From: Candidatus Abawacabacteria bacterium
Lineage (GTDB): Bacteria; Patescibacteriota; Gracilibacteria; RBG-16-42-10
Assembly (NCBI GenBank): GCA_016207805.1
Contig: JACQZO010000002.1
Location: forward strand, 147,565 to 211,564
Direction: 5' to 3'
DNA: 64,000 bases
Positions 9,433 through 18,354 of this stretch are shown piece by piece. Below the pieces are notes generated by a model. It saw nothing but the letters and a program-made list of their open reading frames with translations, did no database searches and had not been told where the DNA came from. The first letter of the stretch is position 1. Each line of letters begins with the position of its first letter. Position numbers and translations under genes: made by a program.

Positions 9433-9636
9433 CTAGCTATAAGGTAATAAACGACGTAAACTTTTTACATTGGTTTGGTCCACCACAGCACCACCATTAT
9501 CTAAATTCTTTTGGCGCTTGGATTTATTTTTCAAAAGGTGATTTTTTGCAGCCTTTTCACGCATGAATTTGATTTTCTTTTTGCTGCCTGTGCGCGCAAC
9601 TCGTTTTTTAGCCGTTGAGGATGACTTGAGCTTCAT
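9433..9636 (-). CDS. rpmI: 50S ribosomal protein L35
   Basis: L35 is a small, highly basic large-subunit protein. The 67-residue product has the characteristic opening KLKSSSTAKKRVARTGSKK and an AAKNHLLKNKSKRQK centre. It is second in the infC-rpmI-rplT unit. Its middle is slightly divergent from well-studied homologues, but size, charge and position leave little doubt. Confidence 0.94.
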   Translation of the reverse strand: MKLKSSSTAKKRVARTGSKKKIKFMREKAAKNHLLKNKSKRQKNLDNGGAVVDQTNVKSLRRLLPYS

Positions 9637-9778
9637 AACAAAAAATAAGCGCTGGTATAGTACTGATATGGGTGGAGGCTGTCAAACAAGAATTCTAGAT
9701 TCTAAATGATAAATTCCAGATGTAGATTGAGACGTTTTTGGCATCGCTCTGGAATGGGAAATCAAAAACTAAAATTTT
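9637..9778 (-). repeat. infC-rpmI spacer with TCTAGATTCTAAAT repeat words
   Basis: The 142 bases between infC and rpmI carry reiterated words (ATTCTAGATTCTAAAT at about 9691-9706, then ATTCCAGATGTAGATT) belonging to the intergenic repeat family. ATTCCAG at about 9713-9719 can pair with CTGGAAT at about 9749-9755. On the minus strand this would be part of the rpmI leader, where L20 control operates in other bacteria. Function is not demonstrated. Confidence 0.4.
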
Positions 9779-10285
9779 TTAGAGCGGCTTAATCATCATT
9801 GACATCAACTTTCCCTGTAAAGTAATGCCCTGTTCAATAGTATATAATCCTTCTAGATAAGTAAGGAATTCATTGACTTTTGCCTCACCCAATTCTTTTC
9901 TACTCATTTGTCTACCATGAAACATCAGAGTTACTTTTACTTTAGCATTCTTTTCCAAGAATCTTTTAGTCTGATTGGCTTTGGTTTCTAAGTCATGAGG
10001 GGAAGTGGTAAGTCCAAGTCGTATGCCTTTGATTTCATTCTTAGGACTTTTACTTTTTTGCTTCTTTTCTAGTTTCTGCTGTCGGTAAATATATTTACCA
10101 AAATCCATAATTTTACATACTGGTGGTTTGGCCATTGGCGCGATTTCAACCAAATCTAAACCAGCTTCCTGTGCTAAACTAAGTGCTTTAGGTAAAGGAA
10201 CAATACCGATTAGCTCATTCTCACTATCTACCAAGCGCACTTCGACATGGCCCACAATAGCGCCATTGATACGAACGTTTTTAAT
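9779..10285 (-). CDS. infC: Translation initiation factor IF-3, probable ATT start
   Basis: IF-3 binds the 30S subunit and checks start-codon pairing. The N-terminal domain (EVRLVDSENELIGIVPLPKAL, ending in PPVCKIMDFGKY), a Lys-rich linker and the C-terminal domain with KIRLGLT-like, VKVTLMFHGRQM and a basic end are all present. The GTG at 10255 would cut off the conserved strand before EVRLVD. Upstream in frame the codons read ATT-AAA-AAC-GTT-CGT-ATC-AAT-GGC-GCT-ATT, i.e. the family's RINGAI segment, and the only plausible initiator is ATT at 10285-10283. AUU initiation of infC is known from E. coli, where it lets IF-3 repress itself. No strong ribosome-binding site is visible. Confidence 0.9.
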   Translation of the reverse strand: MKNVRINGAIVGHVEVRLVDSENELIGIVPLPKALSLAQEAGLDLVEIAPMAKPPVCKIMDFGKYIYRQQKLEKKQKSKSPKNEIKGIRLGLTTSPHDLETKANQTKRFLEKNAKVKVTLMFHGRQMSRKELGEAKVNEFLTYLEGLYTIEQGITLQGKLMSMMIKPL

Positions 10286-10335
10286 ATGAAAAAAGTTAAG
10301 ATCACCAAAATAGTAGCATAGAACAAGCCAGCTTG

Positions 10336-11496
10336 CTAAGGTTTTAGCTGTACTTGATAAACTCGTGACCGATCTTTATTTAGCAATACCAACATCTTAC
10401 CAGTAGCATCGATTTCCACCTTGCCTATACTCGTGCCAGCGGGGAAGGTGTGAAGTATATGTTCACTGCCATTACGATTACTTACTAACTGATAAGTCGT
10501 TTCTTCCCCATCTTGCCAGAAACTGCCCCAAGCTTCAGCGCGTCTAAGATAATAAAGGGTATTCGTTTTGTCATCATAAGCGCTGGTAATTAGGGATGTG
10601 GTCAGGGGAAGTTCGAAAGCAGAGCCAAAAGGAGCAGAGAAGATTTTGATCTGATTGTTTAAATTAATGGCTATGCTTTCTTCGCTGACGAAACGAGGAG
10701 GTTCAGACAAATGGAATACACCTAAAGATGTGATAACTTGTTGAGCGATCTCAATAACTATTACATCAGTTTTAAGCATGTTTTCCATTGTTACCATTTT
10801 GCTCAGTAATGCATACTTACTATTATCGCTGATGGAAAGGGTAAAGTCAGTATCTAAATCCAGGTAAATATTTGTGCCGTTTACTGCCAAACTGGTTCCT
10901 AATAATTGAGCGCTCAGCAATCCCTTGGAGGTAGCGAAACAATTGAAAGTCCCAGTGGGCAAAGCTTGAGTGACTCCACGACTCCAGAGTTGTGCAGACA
11001 CTGTCGGTGCTTGAGGAGCAAAAAGACAAGCTTCTGAGCCATCTCTAGCCCATACTATGTGGTTAAAGGGTTTGGGAATAGATTGAGCATCCTTTTCGGT
11101 AAAATTGGCGAAGAGCAAATTCTCCGATTGATTGTCAGAAAATACTCTATCGCGAGGATATTTGAATAATGATGAAAGCGACTTTTCTGTGATTATCGGT
11201 TTAAAGATAAATTCGATAGGAATATGTAGGGGACGGCGCCAGCTGAGATCTTGAGTAATAGTTTGATCAAAATGGTTTTCTTTATGAATTTGAAAAGTAT
11301 GGCTATTGGCATACAGATCTAACTTTATTTGACCATTACTATCTTGATAAGTACTACCATTTACTTGTACTTGAAAAGGGCCACTACCTTCAAAAGTGAC
11401 TGAGGTATAGTTAAAAAACAAAAGGAAAACACCAATCCCCAGAGTGGTAATTAATGCAGGCACTAAAGCAATAATAATTTGATGCTTATTTTGCAT
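10336..11496 (-). CDS. Membrane-anchored surface protein with a PEGA-like domain and a repeat-rich C-terminal region
   Basis: One N-terminal helix (residues about 8-28) is followed by a PEGA-like beta domain (FQVQVNGSTYQDSNGQIKL...YANSHTFQI) near 35-90 and then about 290 residues of beta-rich sequence with short repeated patterns that could be a beta-propeller. It has the same general build as the protein at 32492-33778 in the secretion locus. It is the last of four closely spaced minus-strand genes (13501-15810, 12469-13491, 11504-12466) and only about 50 bases ahead of infC. No enzymatic motif is visible; a structural or wall-associated role is inferred. Confidence 0.55.
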   Translation of the reverse strand: MQNKHQIIIALVPALITTLGIGVFLLFFNYTSVTFEGSGPFQVQVNGSTYQDSNGQIKLDLYANSHTFQIHKENHFDQTITQDLSWRRPLHIPIEFIFKPIITEKSLSSLFKYPRDRVFSDNQSENLLFANFTEKDAQSIPKPFNHIVWARDGSEACLFAPQAPTVSAQLWSRGVTQALPTGTFNCFATSKGLLSAQLLGTSLAVNGTNIYLDLDTDFTLSISDNSKYALLSKMVTMENMLKTDVIVIEIAQQVITSLGVFHLSEPPRFVSEESIAINLNNQIKIFSAPFGSAFELPLTTSLITSAYDDKTNTLYYLRRAEAWGSFWQDGEETTYQLVSNRNGSEHILHTFPAGTSIGKVEIDATGKMLVLLNKDRSRVYQVQLKP

Positions 11497-11503
11497 AGTA
11501 AAG

Positions 11504-12466
11504 TTAAGATACGGTGACAGTTTGTAGGGGACCGGGATTGCCCTGGCAAAAGAATAGATAAATACCTTTTTCGACCAACTGAATACTTGATGTCGTTTGC
11601 GGCATGATGGTCTGATTTATCTTTTGCGGCGATTTAGGATCAGTACGGAGTTCACAGGCTTTGTTATTTTGATTGAACCATACTAGCTCCATACCTTGAT
11701 TAAGCGATATATGAGTAGGATCGAAAAAGCCAAAATTGATAATGCTGATGGCAAATTGATTTTTTTCAGCACTGACAATTACCCCATTTTGGGGATCATA
11801 ATAAAATCGATCTCGTAACTGGGCAAAAAGAAAGCTTCTTGCTAGCAAGGGCATTTGTTTGCTCAGTGAATCCTGTTCTAAAGTGGGCTTAATAATTTCT
11901 AAATATACTTTTTTTGTTAAGTCAAAAGTATCTGGAAAGCGATACCCTAGAGGCACATTTACTTTTCCGGCTAAAGCAAGAGGAATGTTTGGATCGTTTT
12001 CCAGCAAAGTGTTTAAATAAGTTTGCATATCTTCTGTACTCGGTTGATCAGAGTGAGATATGCTCGTCGGCTTGCTTGAAACTATAGCAATGGGGACCGA
12101 TGACTGTGTTGGTGTTATTGGTGTCAAAGCAAGGCTAATAAAACCTTTATTTTCTCGCGGAAAAAGTGTTGCCACTATAGTCTGATAGCCATCTTTTTGG
12201 ATTTCCAGACGATAGCTCTCCTTTACCAAATTACTTAATGAGAGTGGAGTCTTTCCCTCCTCATTGCCATCAAGTTTAATAGTTGCTCCTATGGGATTAG
12301 TGACTATAGTAATGGGAGCTTGGGCGATAGGTATAACATCATTATTTTTAATCAAATTCTGATCTCTGATTTCTAAATTCTGAACTGAATTATTCCTTCT
12401 ACTCCAGAAAAATATTCCTGAGCCAATAAGTAATAAAACTAGCAAAATAATCAGTACTTTTTTCAT
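11504..12466 (-). CDS. PEGA-domain protein with degenerate cupredoxin-like C-terminus
   Basis: The product opens with a signal anchor (MKKVLIILLVLLLIG), then a PEGA domain near residues 50-105 (IVTNPIGATIKLDGNEEGKTP, ...IQKDGYQTIV), a Ser/Pro/Thr linker, a helical segment, and a C-terminal beta domain near 235-320. The last part resembles a cupredoxin (FDPTHISLNQGMELVWFNQ), but the copper ligands are gone: the usual histidine position reads NNKACEL and the cysteine loop reads FFCQGNP without the following His or Met. I start the gene at 12466, two bases after the upstream stop, because the 17 codons before it overlap the neighbour and give no signal peptide. It forms a pair with the next gene upstream. 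Confidence 0.7.
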   Translation of the reverse strand: MKKVLIILLVLLLIGSGIFFWSRRNNSVQNLEIRDQNLIKNNDVIPIAQAPITIVTNPIGATIKLDGNEEGKTPLSLSNLVKESYRLEIQKDGYQTIVATLFPRENKGFISLALTPITPTQSSVPIAIVSSKPTSISHSDQPSTEDMQTYLNTLLENDPNIPLALAGKVNVPLGYRFPDTFDLTKKVYLEIIKPTLEQDSLSKQMPLLARSFLFAQLRDRFYYDPQNGVIVSAEKNQFAISIINFGFFDPTHISLNQGMELVWFNQNNKACELRTDPKSPQKINQTIMPQTTSSIQLVEKGIYLFFCQGNPGPLQTVTVS

Positions 12467-12468
12467 CG

Positions 12469-13491
12469 CTAAGGTAAAAATACTACAGTGGTTTTGATCA
12501 GTGGTTTTTCTGCACACCAGAATTGAATACCTTCATCGGTACCAATAGCAGCAGAAAATAATAAATTTTCTCTCGCATTGAGGCTGCCAACGTGAAACTC
12601 ACCTCTACTGCCACTAGCAGTTAAAGTACAGCTATCGCCACTATCATTGATAAAGCGTAAAGGATAAGCTGAGGCAACCATAGTTGAAGCAGGATAAAAA
12701 TGATTGCCACTAATCACGATACCTTCTTCATTAGCTGTACCTTCCTCGATAAGATCATCGGGGCCGTAATCATGGATACCAGAATAGGTAGCAATCAATC
12801 TTTGATAGTGCGCTATTTGAGCTTGATTGGGTATGGTGGCTTGTGCGTTTGTCGATGATGCTGTTGGTACTGTAGTAGCTACATTAGGAGTGGGAATGGG
12901 GGAGGGAGAAATTTGAGGAGACGATGTGTTTGATGGTGTGCTGCTAGTGCTTGGGACATTATAGAAAAAAGTGCTATTGGGTTGAGAGATTATTTGTAAT
13001 GAGGGGGGATTGGGAAAAGGTACGGCTGTTGCCATAGGAGTAGAAGTCTGTATAGGCGAAGAAGTAGAGAAAATGCGGGGGGTGGGGGTGCTGTTTCCTA
13101 TGCTAATAGTTGGTGTTACCACCAAAGCTTCACTCGCTAATTGCAAACGTAAGCTCGTATCTGTGGGGGTATACTTGAGTACCAAAGTAATATATCCCAT
13201 CTTTTTTGCTTCAATTCGATACTCCTTAATTGCTGGAAAAGTATATTTTAAAGGTGCTTCGCCAACTGCTTTGCCATCAATGCTAATACTGGCACCTTGA
13301 GGGGTGGAAATAATAGTTACCTCTTTGGGCTGTTCTATTATTTGCGGTGTTACTTTTAGGGTGCTAGGTAAAGCGCTCGGTCCAGTTGGTGCAACTAAAT
13401 TAGATGGTGGCATATTAAATTGATTCCAGGTCAAAATGGCACTAATCACGAAGATTAAAGGTAAGCCAATGAGAAGGAACTTTTTGAGCAT
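12469..13491 (-). CDS. PEGA-domain protein with Pro/Ser/Thr linker and cupredoxin-like C-terminus
   Basis: A single N-terminal helix (residues 3-23) leads to a PEGA domain near 55-115 (STPQGASISIDGKAVGEAP and AKKMGYITLVLKY), then about 110 residues rich in Ser, Thr and Pro that look like an extended stalk, then a C-terminal beta domain near 250-340. That domain aligns with the end of the downstream paralogue: GNHFYPASTMVASAYPLRF, NDSGDSCTLTASG and IQFWCAEKP. The two cysteines sit where a copper-binding His and Cys would be, so a disulfide is more likely than a metal site. The gene is followed by its paralogue after a two-base gap. Probably a surface-displayed structural protein. Confidence 0.7.
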   Translation of the reverse strand: MLKKFLLIGLPLIFVISAILTWNQFNMPPSNLVAPTGPSALPSTLKVTPQIIEQPKEVTIISTPQGASISIDGKAVGEAPLKYTFPAIKEYRIEAKKMGYITLVLKYTPTDTSLRLQLASEALVVTPTISIGNSTPTPRIFSTSSPIQTSTPMATAVPFPNPPSLQIISQPNSTFFYNVPSTSSTPSNTSSPQISPSPIPTPNVATTVPTASSTNAQATIPNQAQIAHYQRLIATYSGIHDYGPDDLIEEGTANEEGIVISGNHFYPASTMVASAYPLRFINDSGDSCTLTASGSRGEFHVGSLNARENLLFSAAIGTDEGIQFWCAEKPLIKTTVVFLP

Positions 13492-13500
13492 AGAAAAAGA

Positions 13501-15810
13501 TTACATTGCTACTGCGTAACCAGTTTTATAGTGATTGGAACTTTGTAGAGAAGTGAAATTATCCCAAGTCATAATGCTATTGTCACCGCCATTATGAGCA
13601 ACATCATGAATCAGCAAATTAGTGAATTGTTTGGTGCTTTCATTGTAACCCTGGATACCAACCACGACAGTAAAGTGCGCATGAGATACAAAGCCACTAT
13701 TGCGTGCTCTACTGATCGCACCTCCTACTACCATAGGGTGCCCCTCAGATAACTCACGGAAAATGGTTTCTGGAGTCAGCTGTACTGAATGTGACCCATG
13801 AGCGTTTAATTGGGTCCGCAGAATATTGGTTAATTTACTAGGATTCCCTCCAGTACCGAGCACATAAGCACAAAGGATATCGTCAAAAGTACGCGGAGCC
13901 GACACAGCATCATAGCCACCGATACTGCTGCGATCGTTGCTACCGTGAATACCGCAACGATAATAATTATTTATCATATCTCGTAATATATCTCTCACTG
14001 CTGTAGTGTTACCGCTTACATAGCGATAAGCAATCGCAAAAGAAGTGACACCACAACTTACTCCTCCCCATTTGCGATTTTCGCCAGCAGTATCAGTACC
14101 GGCATTAGGATTCTGAGCACAAATATTATCGAATTCACACTCTCTTGGTGCTGAACCTTGCGCGATAAATTCAACAGGCAAAATAATATCACAGACACCG
14201 TTGTTACACTGTCTTTGCGGGGCTCCGGGAGGTGTGCCATTGAGATTGAATTGACTGTTGAGTGGTGTCCCATTTGTTCCTGGGGCAAATTGAAAACGAA
14301 CAGCTGCTGGGCCACGAGGAGTACATACAGGATTAGCACTAAAAGTAAAAAAACAGGGATTGATGAGATACAAAATCCAGCCACTAGTTGCCAATAGGGC
14401 CAAACCACTGATGCTACCAATAATCAGCTGTTTTGCCTGATCACTTTTCCCGCCCAAAATAATTATCAAGCCAGCTCCGATCAGTACTAGAAGAGCCAAA
14501 GAGCCTGCTATACCTGCAGCATAGAGGAAAAGAATGCGAGTATAATTCACAATATATCCCTGATTGTTACCTTCAATACTGGTAATGCCATTGATCCCGA
14601 CTTCCAAAGGTACTGTTCCACCAGCAACTGGAGCACTGACTCGGACTCCTCCTGCAGTGTTTGTTTGAGTACCAGCGCTGCCTTGAGTAGGAACAAAGTT
14701 ACTTCCAGTTGTAGCAGTGCCACTAGTCTGCTGAGGCGTATTTTCCGAATACACCAGGCTTAACAATGTCTGTACACCCAGGCCAGCAGCCGTGGCGTGA
14801 TCAATCTCAGTAGCGAATAAAGCATACCAAGGGTTACTTGAATGTTTAGCGCATGGTAACTGGGGATTGTCCCAATACTGTTTAAAGTGGGTATTTTGAG
14901 TGCCATAGTGGGGAGTACTATCTCTCTGTCTGACTTGTGGATTGTGAGGCGTGAAGAAAATTTGGGCATCACAGCTAGCTAAATTTTGAAAGCCAGCAGG
15001 TAATACATTATGATACCCTCCACTCTCTTGGTTATTAGCAAAAGAAGCACCAGTATAAGCCATGTCAGCGGCATAATACAAAATAGTAGCTCGGGGATAG
15101 GTAGTGCTAATCTGAGGATAAATAGATGTGCAAGTGTCAATAACCCCTACCGCTTTAGGATTTAGGTCTCTGGCTTTGATCAAAGCACTATCATCACCAT
15201 GACAACCAGCTCCAGAGTGACCAGAAATAATCGTGTCGTTACTCAATCGGATATTAAGTCCGCTAGTAGCACTGTTGCTGGCCAATGCAGCCTGAACAGC
15301 TGTCTTTATACTGGTACCAGTCATTCCCGTCCAATTTGAAGTAGGATGAGCATTGGCTGGTAAAACAAAAATCATGCCTGGTACCCGAGCATTATGCATA
15401 GCAGCTTCTATGGCACGTTGGAATCTGCTTGAACCATGTTGCTCATGAATAGTAGTAGTGCCATCTCGTCGTGTCTCGGTATAATGAACAATTTCACTAG
15501 GCGGTAAATAAAAAGGACTGATACCATCAGAATATTTATTGTCACCATGAAAGTGGATGTAGAGAGGAAATTCACCAGCACATTGTGCTTCTTTGGGAAT
15601 GTAAATTACAGCTTTATTCTCAGGATAAGTACTATTAGGGACTGGTTGATAATTGAAATGCAAAAATAATGTTTGTCCGCTAGTGGTACAGCGTGTACCG
15701 CCACTTTGAGCTTCGACTTGAGGTGAAAATGATAAAAGTAATGAAGCTGTGATGAAAATGCTTAAGCTTAGCATTCCTAAACCACGCATTCGTCTTGAAT
15801 TAAGAAACAT
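13501..15810 (-). CDS. Composite surface protein: esterase-like domain, VirB2-like helix pair, C39-like peptidase domain
   Basis: Three unrelated parts lie in one 769-residue chain. After a signal peptide (ending near SPQVEAQ), residues about 45-340 look like an alpha/beta hydrolase: FPLYIHFHGDN and a nucleophile elbow IISGHSGAGCHGD near 195. Two hydrophobic helices follow near 425-490 (RILFLYAAGIAGSLALLVLI; LALLATSGWILYLINP), with the short loop and terminal INP typical of VirB2/TrbC-like pilin proteins of Patescibacteria. The C-terminal 200 residues resemble a papain-fold C39-like peptidase: GGVSCGVTSFAIAY with the candidate Cys, SHAHFTVVVG with the His, and IHDVAHN. It heads the PEGA operon. 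Domain calls rest on motifs only. Confidence 0.65.
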   Translation of the reverse strand: MFLNSRRMRGLGMLSLSIFITASLLLSFSPQVEAQSGGTRCTTSGQTLFLHFNYQPVPNSTYPENKAVIYIPKEAQCAGEFPLYIHFHGDNKYSDGISPFYLPPSEIVHYTETRRDGTTTIHEQHGSSRFQRAIEAAMHNARVPGMIFVLPANAHPTSNWTGMTGTSIKTAVQAALASNSATSGLNIRLSNDTIISGHSGAGCHGDDSALIKARDLNPKAVGVIDTCTSIYPQISTTYPRATILYYAADMAYTGASFANNQESGGYHNVLPAGFQNLASCDAQIFFTPHNPQVRQRDSTPHYGTQNTHFKQYWDNPQLPCAKHSSNPWYALFATEIDHATAAGLGVQTLLSLVYSENTPQQTSGTATTGSNFVPTQGSAGTQTNTAGGVRVSAPVAGGTVPLEVGINGITSIEGNNQGYIVNYTRILFLYAAGIAGSLALLVLIGAGLIIILGGKSDQAKQLIIGSISGLALLATSGWILYLINPCFFTFSANPVCTPRGPAAVRFQFAPGTNGTPLNSQFNLNGTPPGAPQRQCNNGVCDIILPVEFIAQGSAPRECEFDNICAQNPNAGTDTAGENRKWGGVSCGVTSFAIAYRYVSGNTTAVRDILRDMINNYYRCGIHGSNDRSSIGGYDAVSAPRTFDDILCAYVLGTGGNPSKLTNILRTQLNAHGSHSVQLTPETIFRELSEGHPMVVGGAISRARNSGFVSHAHFTVVVGIQGYNESTKQFTNLLIHDVAHNGGDNSIMTWDNFTSLQSSNHYKTGYAVAM

Positions 15811-15912
15811 ACATTTCTACTACAAAAAGAATATTCTCTCCCTGCCGTTTATAACACAAGTAGATCCAAAAGACACGAAAAATGAGAGCTGAAAATCGCT
15901 TATTAGTAGTTG

Positions 15913-15942
15913 TTGACAGTGAGGCTTTTTGTTTGTTAGTAT
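15913..15942 (+). promoter_or_regulatory. Promoter for the gene at 15972
   Basis: A consensus TTGACA at 15913-15918 and TAGTAT at 15937-15942 are 18 bases apart. Transcription would start near 15949, inside the longer reading frame that begins at 15882, which supports the ATG at 15972 as the true start. Confidence 0.6.
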
Positions 15943-15971
15943 TGATTGAAGCGTATTTAAACCTATTGCCA

Positions 15972-17423
15972 ATGTCTGCACCGAATGAGAGTTTTCCTGC
16001 CAAACAAAGAAATGATATTCCTAAAGCTTTTGCTCCCTTAGAAATTGCTGAGGCTCGTAATGCAGTAGGATCACAAAGAGATGACTTGAGAGCTGCTCTA
16101 GAGAGCCCGGAAGAGGCGAGGGGATTGGCCATGATGGGCCAAAACTTACAAGTCCCAGCAGTGCTTGATTCTGATGCACACAGAAAACTCCAGGCGGTAA
16201 TGCTTGGTCTAGCCTCAGTCGGTTTACAAGGATGCGAAGCAAGCATGGGAGAAATTGCTGGCTATGGTACTTTAACAGCAGTTGCTCTGGCAGGTTTGTA
16301 TGCATGGAAAGGGATGGAATGGCATATGCTTAGTCCTACCGATATGAAGGTGTGGGTGATTGAAAATGTTTTCTTGCGCCCCACTCGTGGGAGAGTTTTG
16401 CCGGCTACTGCTACGCCGAATGTTGCTCCTAATACCCCACCGGCACAGCGTATACAAACTATGCTTGCTCATATTAGTACATTAAATACTAGGATTACTG
16501 ATGCTATTGAACACGTGAAAGTATTCCAAGAGGGAGTTTCCTATCGTTTCAGATGGTTTCAACGCACAGTAAAAGTCGGTCCTGATGACTATCTCAATTT
16601 GACTAATGAATCGATCAGTCGAACACATCAGGTCGATATTAATGGTATTCAACATCCACTTACGTATACCGTAGAGTTGCCGGTCACTGATCCTGCACGA
16701 GCAGCGGTAGCCTTTAACATTAACAATAAGGCAGATGTGAAAAAAATGGTTACCAATTTGCTTGATGCAGTATTTGAGAGCGTATTTGGTGCTCTACGAT
16801 CAAGTAATATTCCTGGTCTACCAGGCGGGCAGGCGCTTGATTATCACGCGGTAACCGGTGCCTTGCCGGCTATTGCTACTATGATCAATGAGCATCCAGC
16901 TTTAGTGGCTCTTCGGAATGCCACTGGCGTCAATTATACGGTTGTGATTAACACTTTGTCAGAGCCAGCAAACTTAGCAGCAAAAAGGACAGAGGCCATA
17001 ATGAAAGCTAGACAATTAGAAGTTGAAAGGGGTGAGACTCTTGTTGCTACTCAACATGCAGCTACTGTATTAGAACAGGCCAAAGGTGAGGCGGCATCAA
17101 TGGAGGTAAGATTAGATGCATTAAAGAGAGTGTTCCCTGGAGCAGGTACCGATCAACTTACCAGTATGATAGCAGCAAATTCATTACTTGGAGCTGGTGG
17201 GGCAGCCAGTTTGCGTGATGTGGCTGCTGCTTCACAAGCAGTGGCTTTTGGTGCTGCAGCACAAAGGGTGGCTCAACAAGGTGTTAATATTAATATGCAA
17301 CCAGGAAGTCCTCCAATTGCTCCACAACAGCCACCCGTTTCGCCTGCTCCCACACCACCACAACCTCCAGTAACACCGGCTCCACCGGGCAGCACTGGGC
17401 AAACTGGCGGAGGAAATCCTTAA
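15972..17423 (+). CDS. Membrane protein with possible SPFH/band-7-like domain and Pro-rich tail
   Basis: No confident family match. After about 85 residues there is one hydrophobic segment (TLTAVALAGLYAWKGMEW), then a beta-rich part (VSYRFRWFQRTVKVGPDDY, LTYTVELPVTDPARAAVAF) and a long Ala/Glu/Gln-rich helix (ARQLEVERGETLVATQHAA, EQAKGEAASMEVRLDAL) ending in a Pro-rich tail. This order, membrane anchor, beta domain and coiled coil, recalls SPFH (band 7, flotillin, HflC) proteins, but that is inference. The start follows the promoter at 15913-15942. The next gene, 22 bases on, also has a Pro/Ser/Ala-rich end, and both precede the secretion locus. Confidence 0.55.
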   Translation: MSAPNESFPAKQRNDIPKAFAPLEIAEARNAVGSQRDDLRAALESPEEARGLAMMGQNLQVPAVLDSDAHRKLQAVMLGLASVGLQGCEASMGEIAGYGTLTAVALAGLYAWKGMEWHMLSPTDMKVWVIENVFLRPTRGRVLPATATPNVAPNTPPAQRIQTMLAHISTLNTRITDAIEHVKVFQEGVSYRFRWFQRTVKVGPDDYLNLTNESISRTHQVDINGIQHPLTYTVELPVTDPARAAVAFNINNKADVKKMVTNLLDAVFESVFGALRSSNIPGLPGGQALDYHAVTGALPAIATMINEHPALVALRNATGVNYTVVINTLSEPANLAAKRTEAIMKARQLEVERGETLVATQHAATVLEQAKGEAASMEVRLDALKRVFPGAGTDQLTSMIAANSLLGAGGAASLRDVAAASQAVAFGAAAQRVAQQGVNINMQPGSPPIAPQQPPVSPAPTPPQPPVTPAPPGSTGQTGGGNP

Positions 17424-17445
17424 TTAAACCTTTTTAAATACTTTT

Positions 17446-18354
17446 ATGGCTGATATTTGGTCTGGGCAAGGTAATGCAAGCCCTTCAAGCGCTCCATCTG
17501 CACCCACTTCGGCTCCCAGCGCGCCCTCAGCCGCTTGGCGTAGAACCCGGGATGCAGTACGAGGAAACTTTTGGAAAGTTTTGGGTGTTGGCGCATTAGT
17601 AGCCACGGGTTATGTGGCTTTTACAGAAGGAGTGTCACGCATCGGCACTAGTAGCTCTGATACATCTGTTCAAACAAGTACAGACAGGCGGCGAGCTGAT
17701 GCACGTGAAGCAGCTGCAAACAGTCCCAGTGCTATTTGGGAACATGGCAAGCAAACTATGGCATGGGCTGACACGGCTGAGCGTTTAATTCGTGCTATTG
17801 AAGCTCAATTGGCGACTGGAGAAGCGCATCAAGATATTAATTTTCAGTATGTTGGGACAATGAATGATATCTTACAAAGTCCACTACTTACTGATCCAGC
17901 GAAGCAACAAATGAGATTAGAGGTGCCCAACTTGGCCGTCGCGGCGAGTGACTTAACTGATAGTGCCAAACTGGCAAAAATCATGAGAGCATTACAGATT
18001 GCCCGCGCAGATATTTCTACTTTGGCTTTAAGCGATTTTTCAGGGGCTGCTCAGGGTCAACCTAATCCTGATATGAATTGGGTTGGATTTGTAAATAGTA
18101 ATTTAGACAATCAAATTTCCGAACCAGGCCATTTATCAAACATAGTATTATGTTTATGGCGCAAAGGCGAAATGGTGCCTGCTCGTAACTTAGCATCACG
18201 TATCTTTGAATTAACTTCATGGTCTGACTATAAGCGTGAGCATCCAGCTGAGGCCTTGGATATTGTGTCTATTTGCACCCGTCCAGGTTTACTAGCTCAA
18301 TCACCCATTACTACTGCTGAAGAAGCAGAACTACGAGCTAGATCAGGTAGATAG
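17446..18354 (+). CDS. Unknown single-pass membrane protein with Ser/Ala/Pro-rich N-terminus
   Basis: I do not recognise this 302-residue protein. Its first 30 residues are a low-complexity Ser/Ala/Pro stretch (APSAPTSAPSAPSAA), then one hydrophobic helix (FWKVLGVGALVATGYVAF) near residues 44-62, then a helical soluble domain of about 220 residues without cysteines in a pattern. The N-terminal stretch would be cytoplasmic if the helix is a simple anchor. It follows the SPFH-like gene by 22 bases and ends 12 bases inside the converging P-type ATPase gene. Confidence 0.55.
   Translation: MADIWSGQGNASPSSAPSAPTSAPSAPSAAWRRTRDAVRGNFWKVLGVGALVATGYVAFTEGVSRIGTSSSDTSVQTSTDRRRADAREAAANSPSAIWEHGKQTMAWADTAERLIRAIEAQLATGEAHQDINFQYVGTMNDILQSPLLTDPAKQQMRLEVPNLAVAASDLTDSAKLAKIMRALQIARADISTLALSDFSGAAQGQPNPDMNWVGFVNSNLDNQISEPGHLSNIVLCLWRKGEMVPARNLASRIFELTSWSDYKREHPAEALDIVSICTRPGLLAQSPITTAEEAELRARSGR

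Noticed and set aside
14058..14420. Minus-strand frame of 120 codons in another phase of the composite gene
   Set aside because: It lies wholly inside the larger minus-strand gene and lacks family resemblance.
15882..15971. Thirty extra N-terminal codons of the SPFH-like gene
   Set aside because: A good promoter at 15913-15942 would start transcription inside this stretch, so the ATG at 15972 is preferred.
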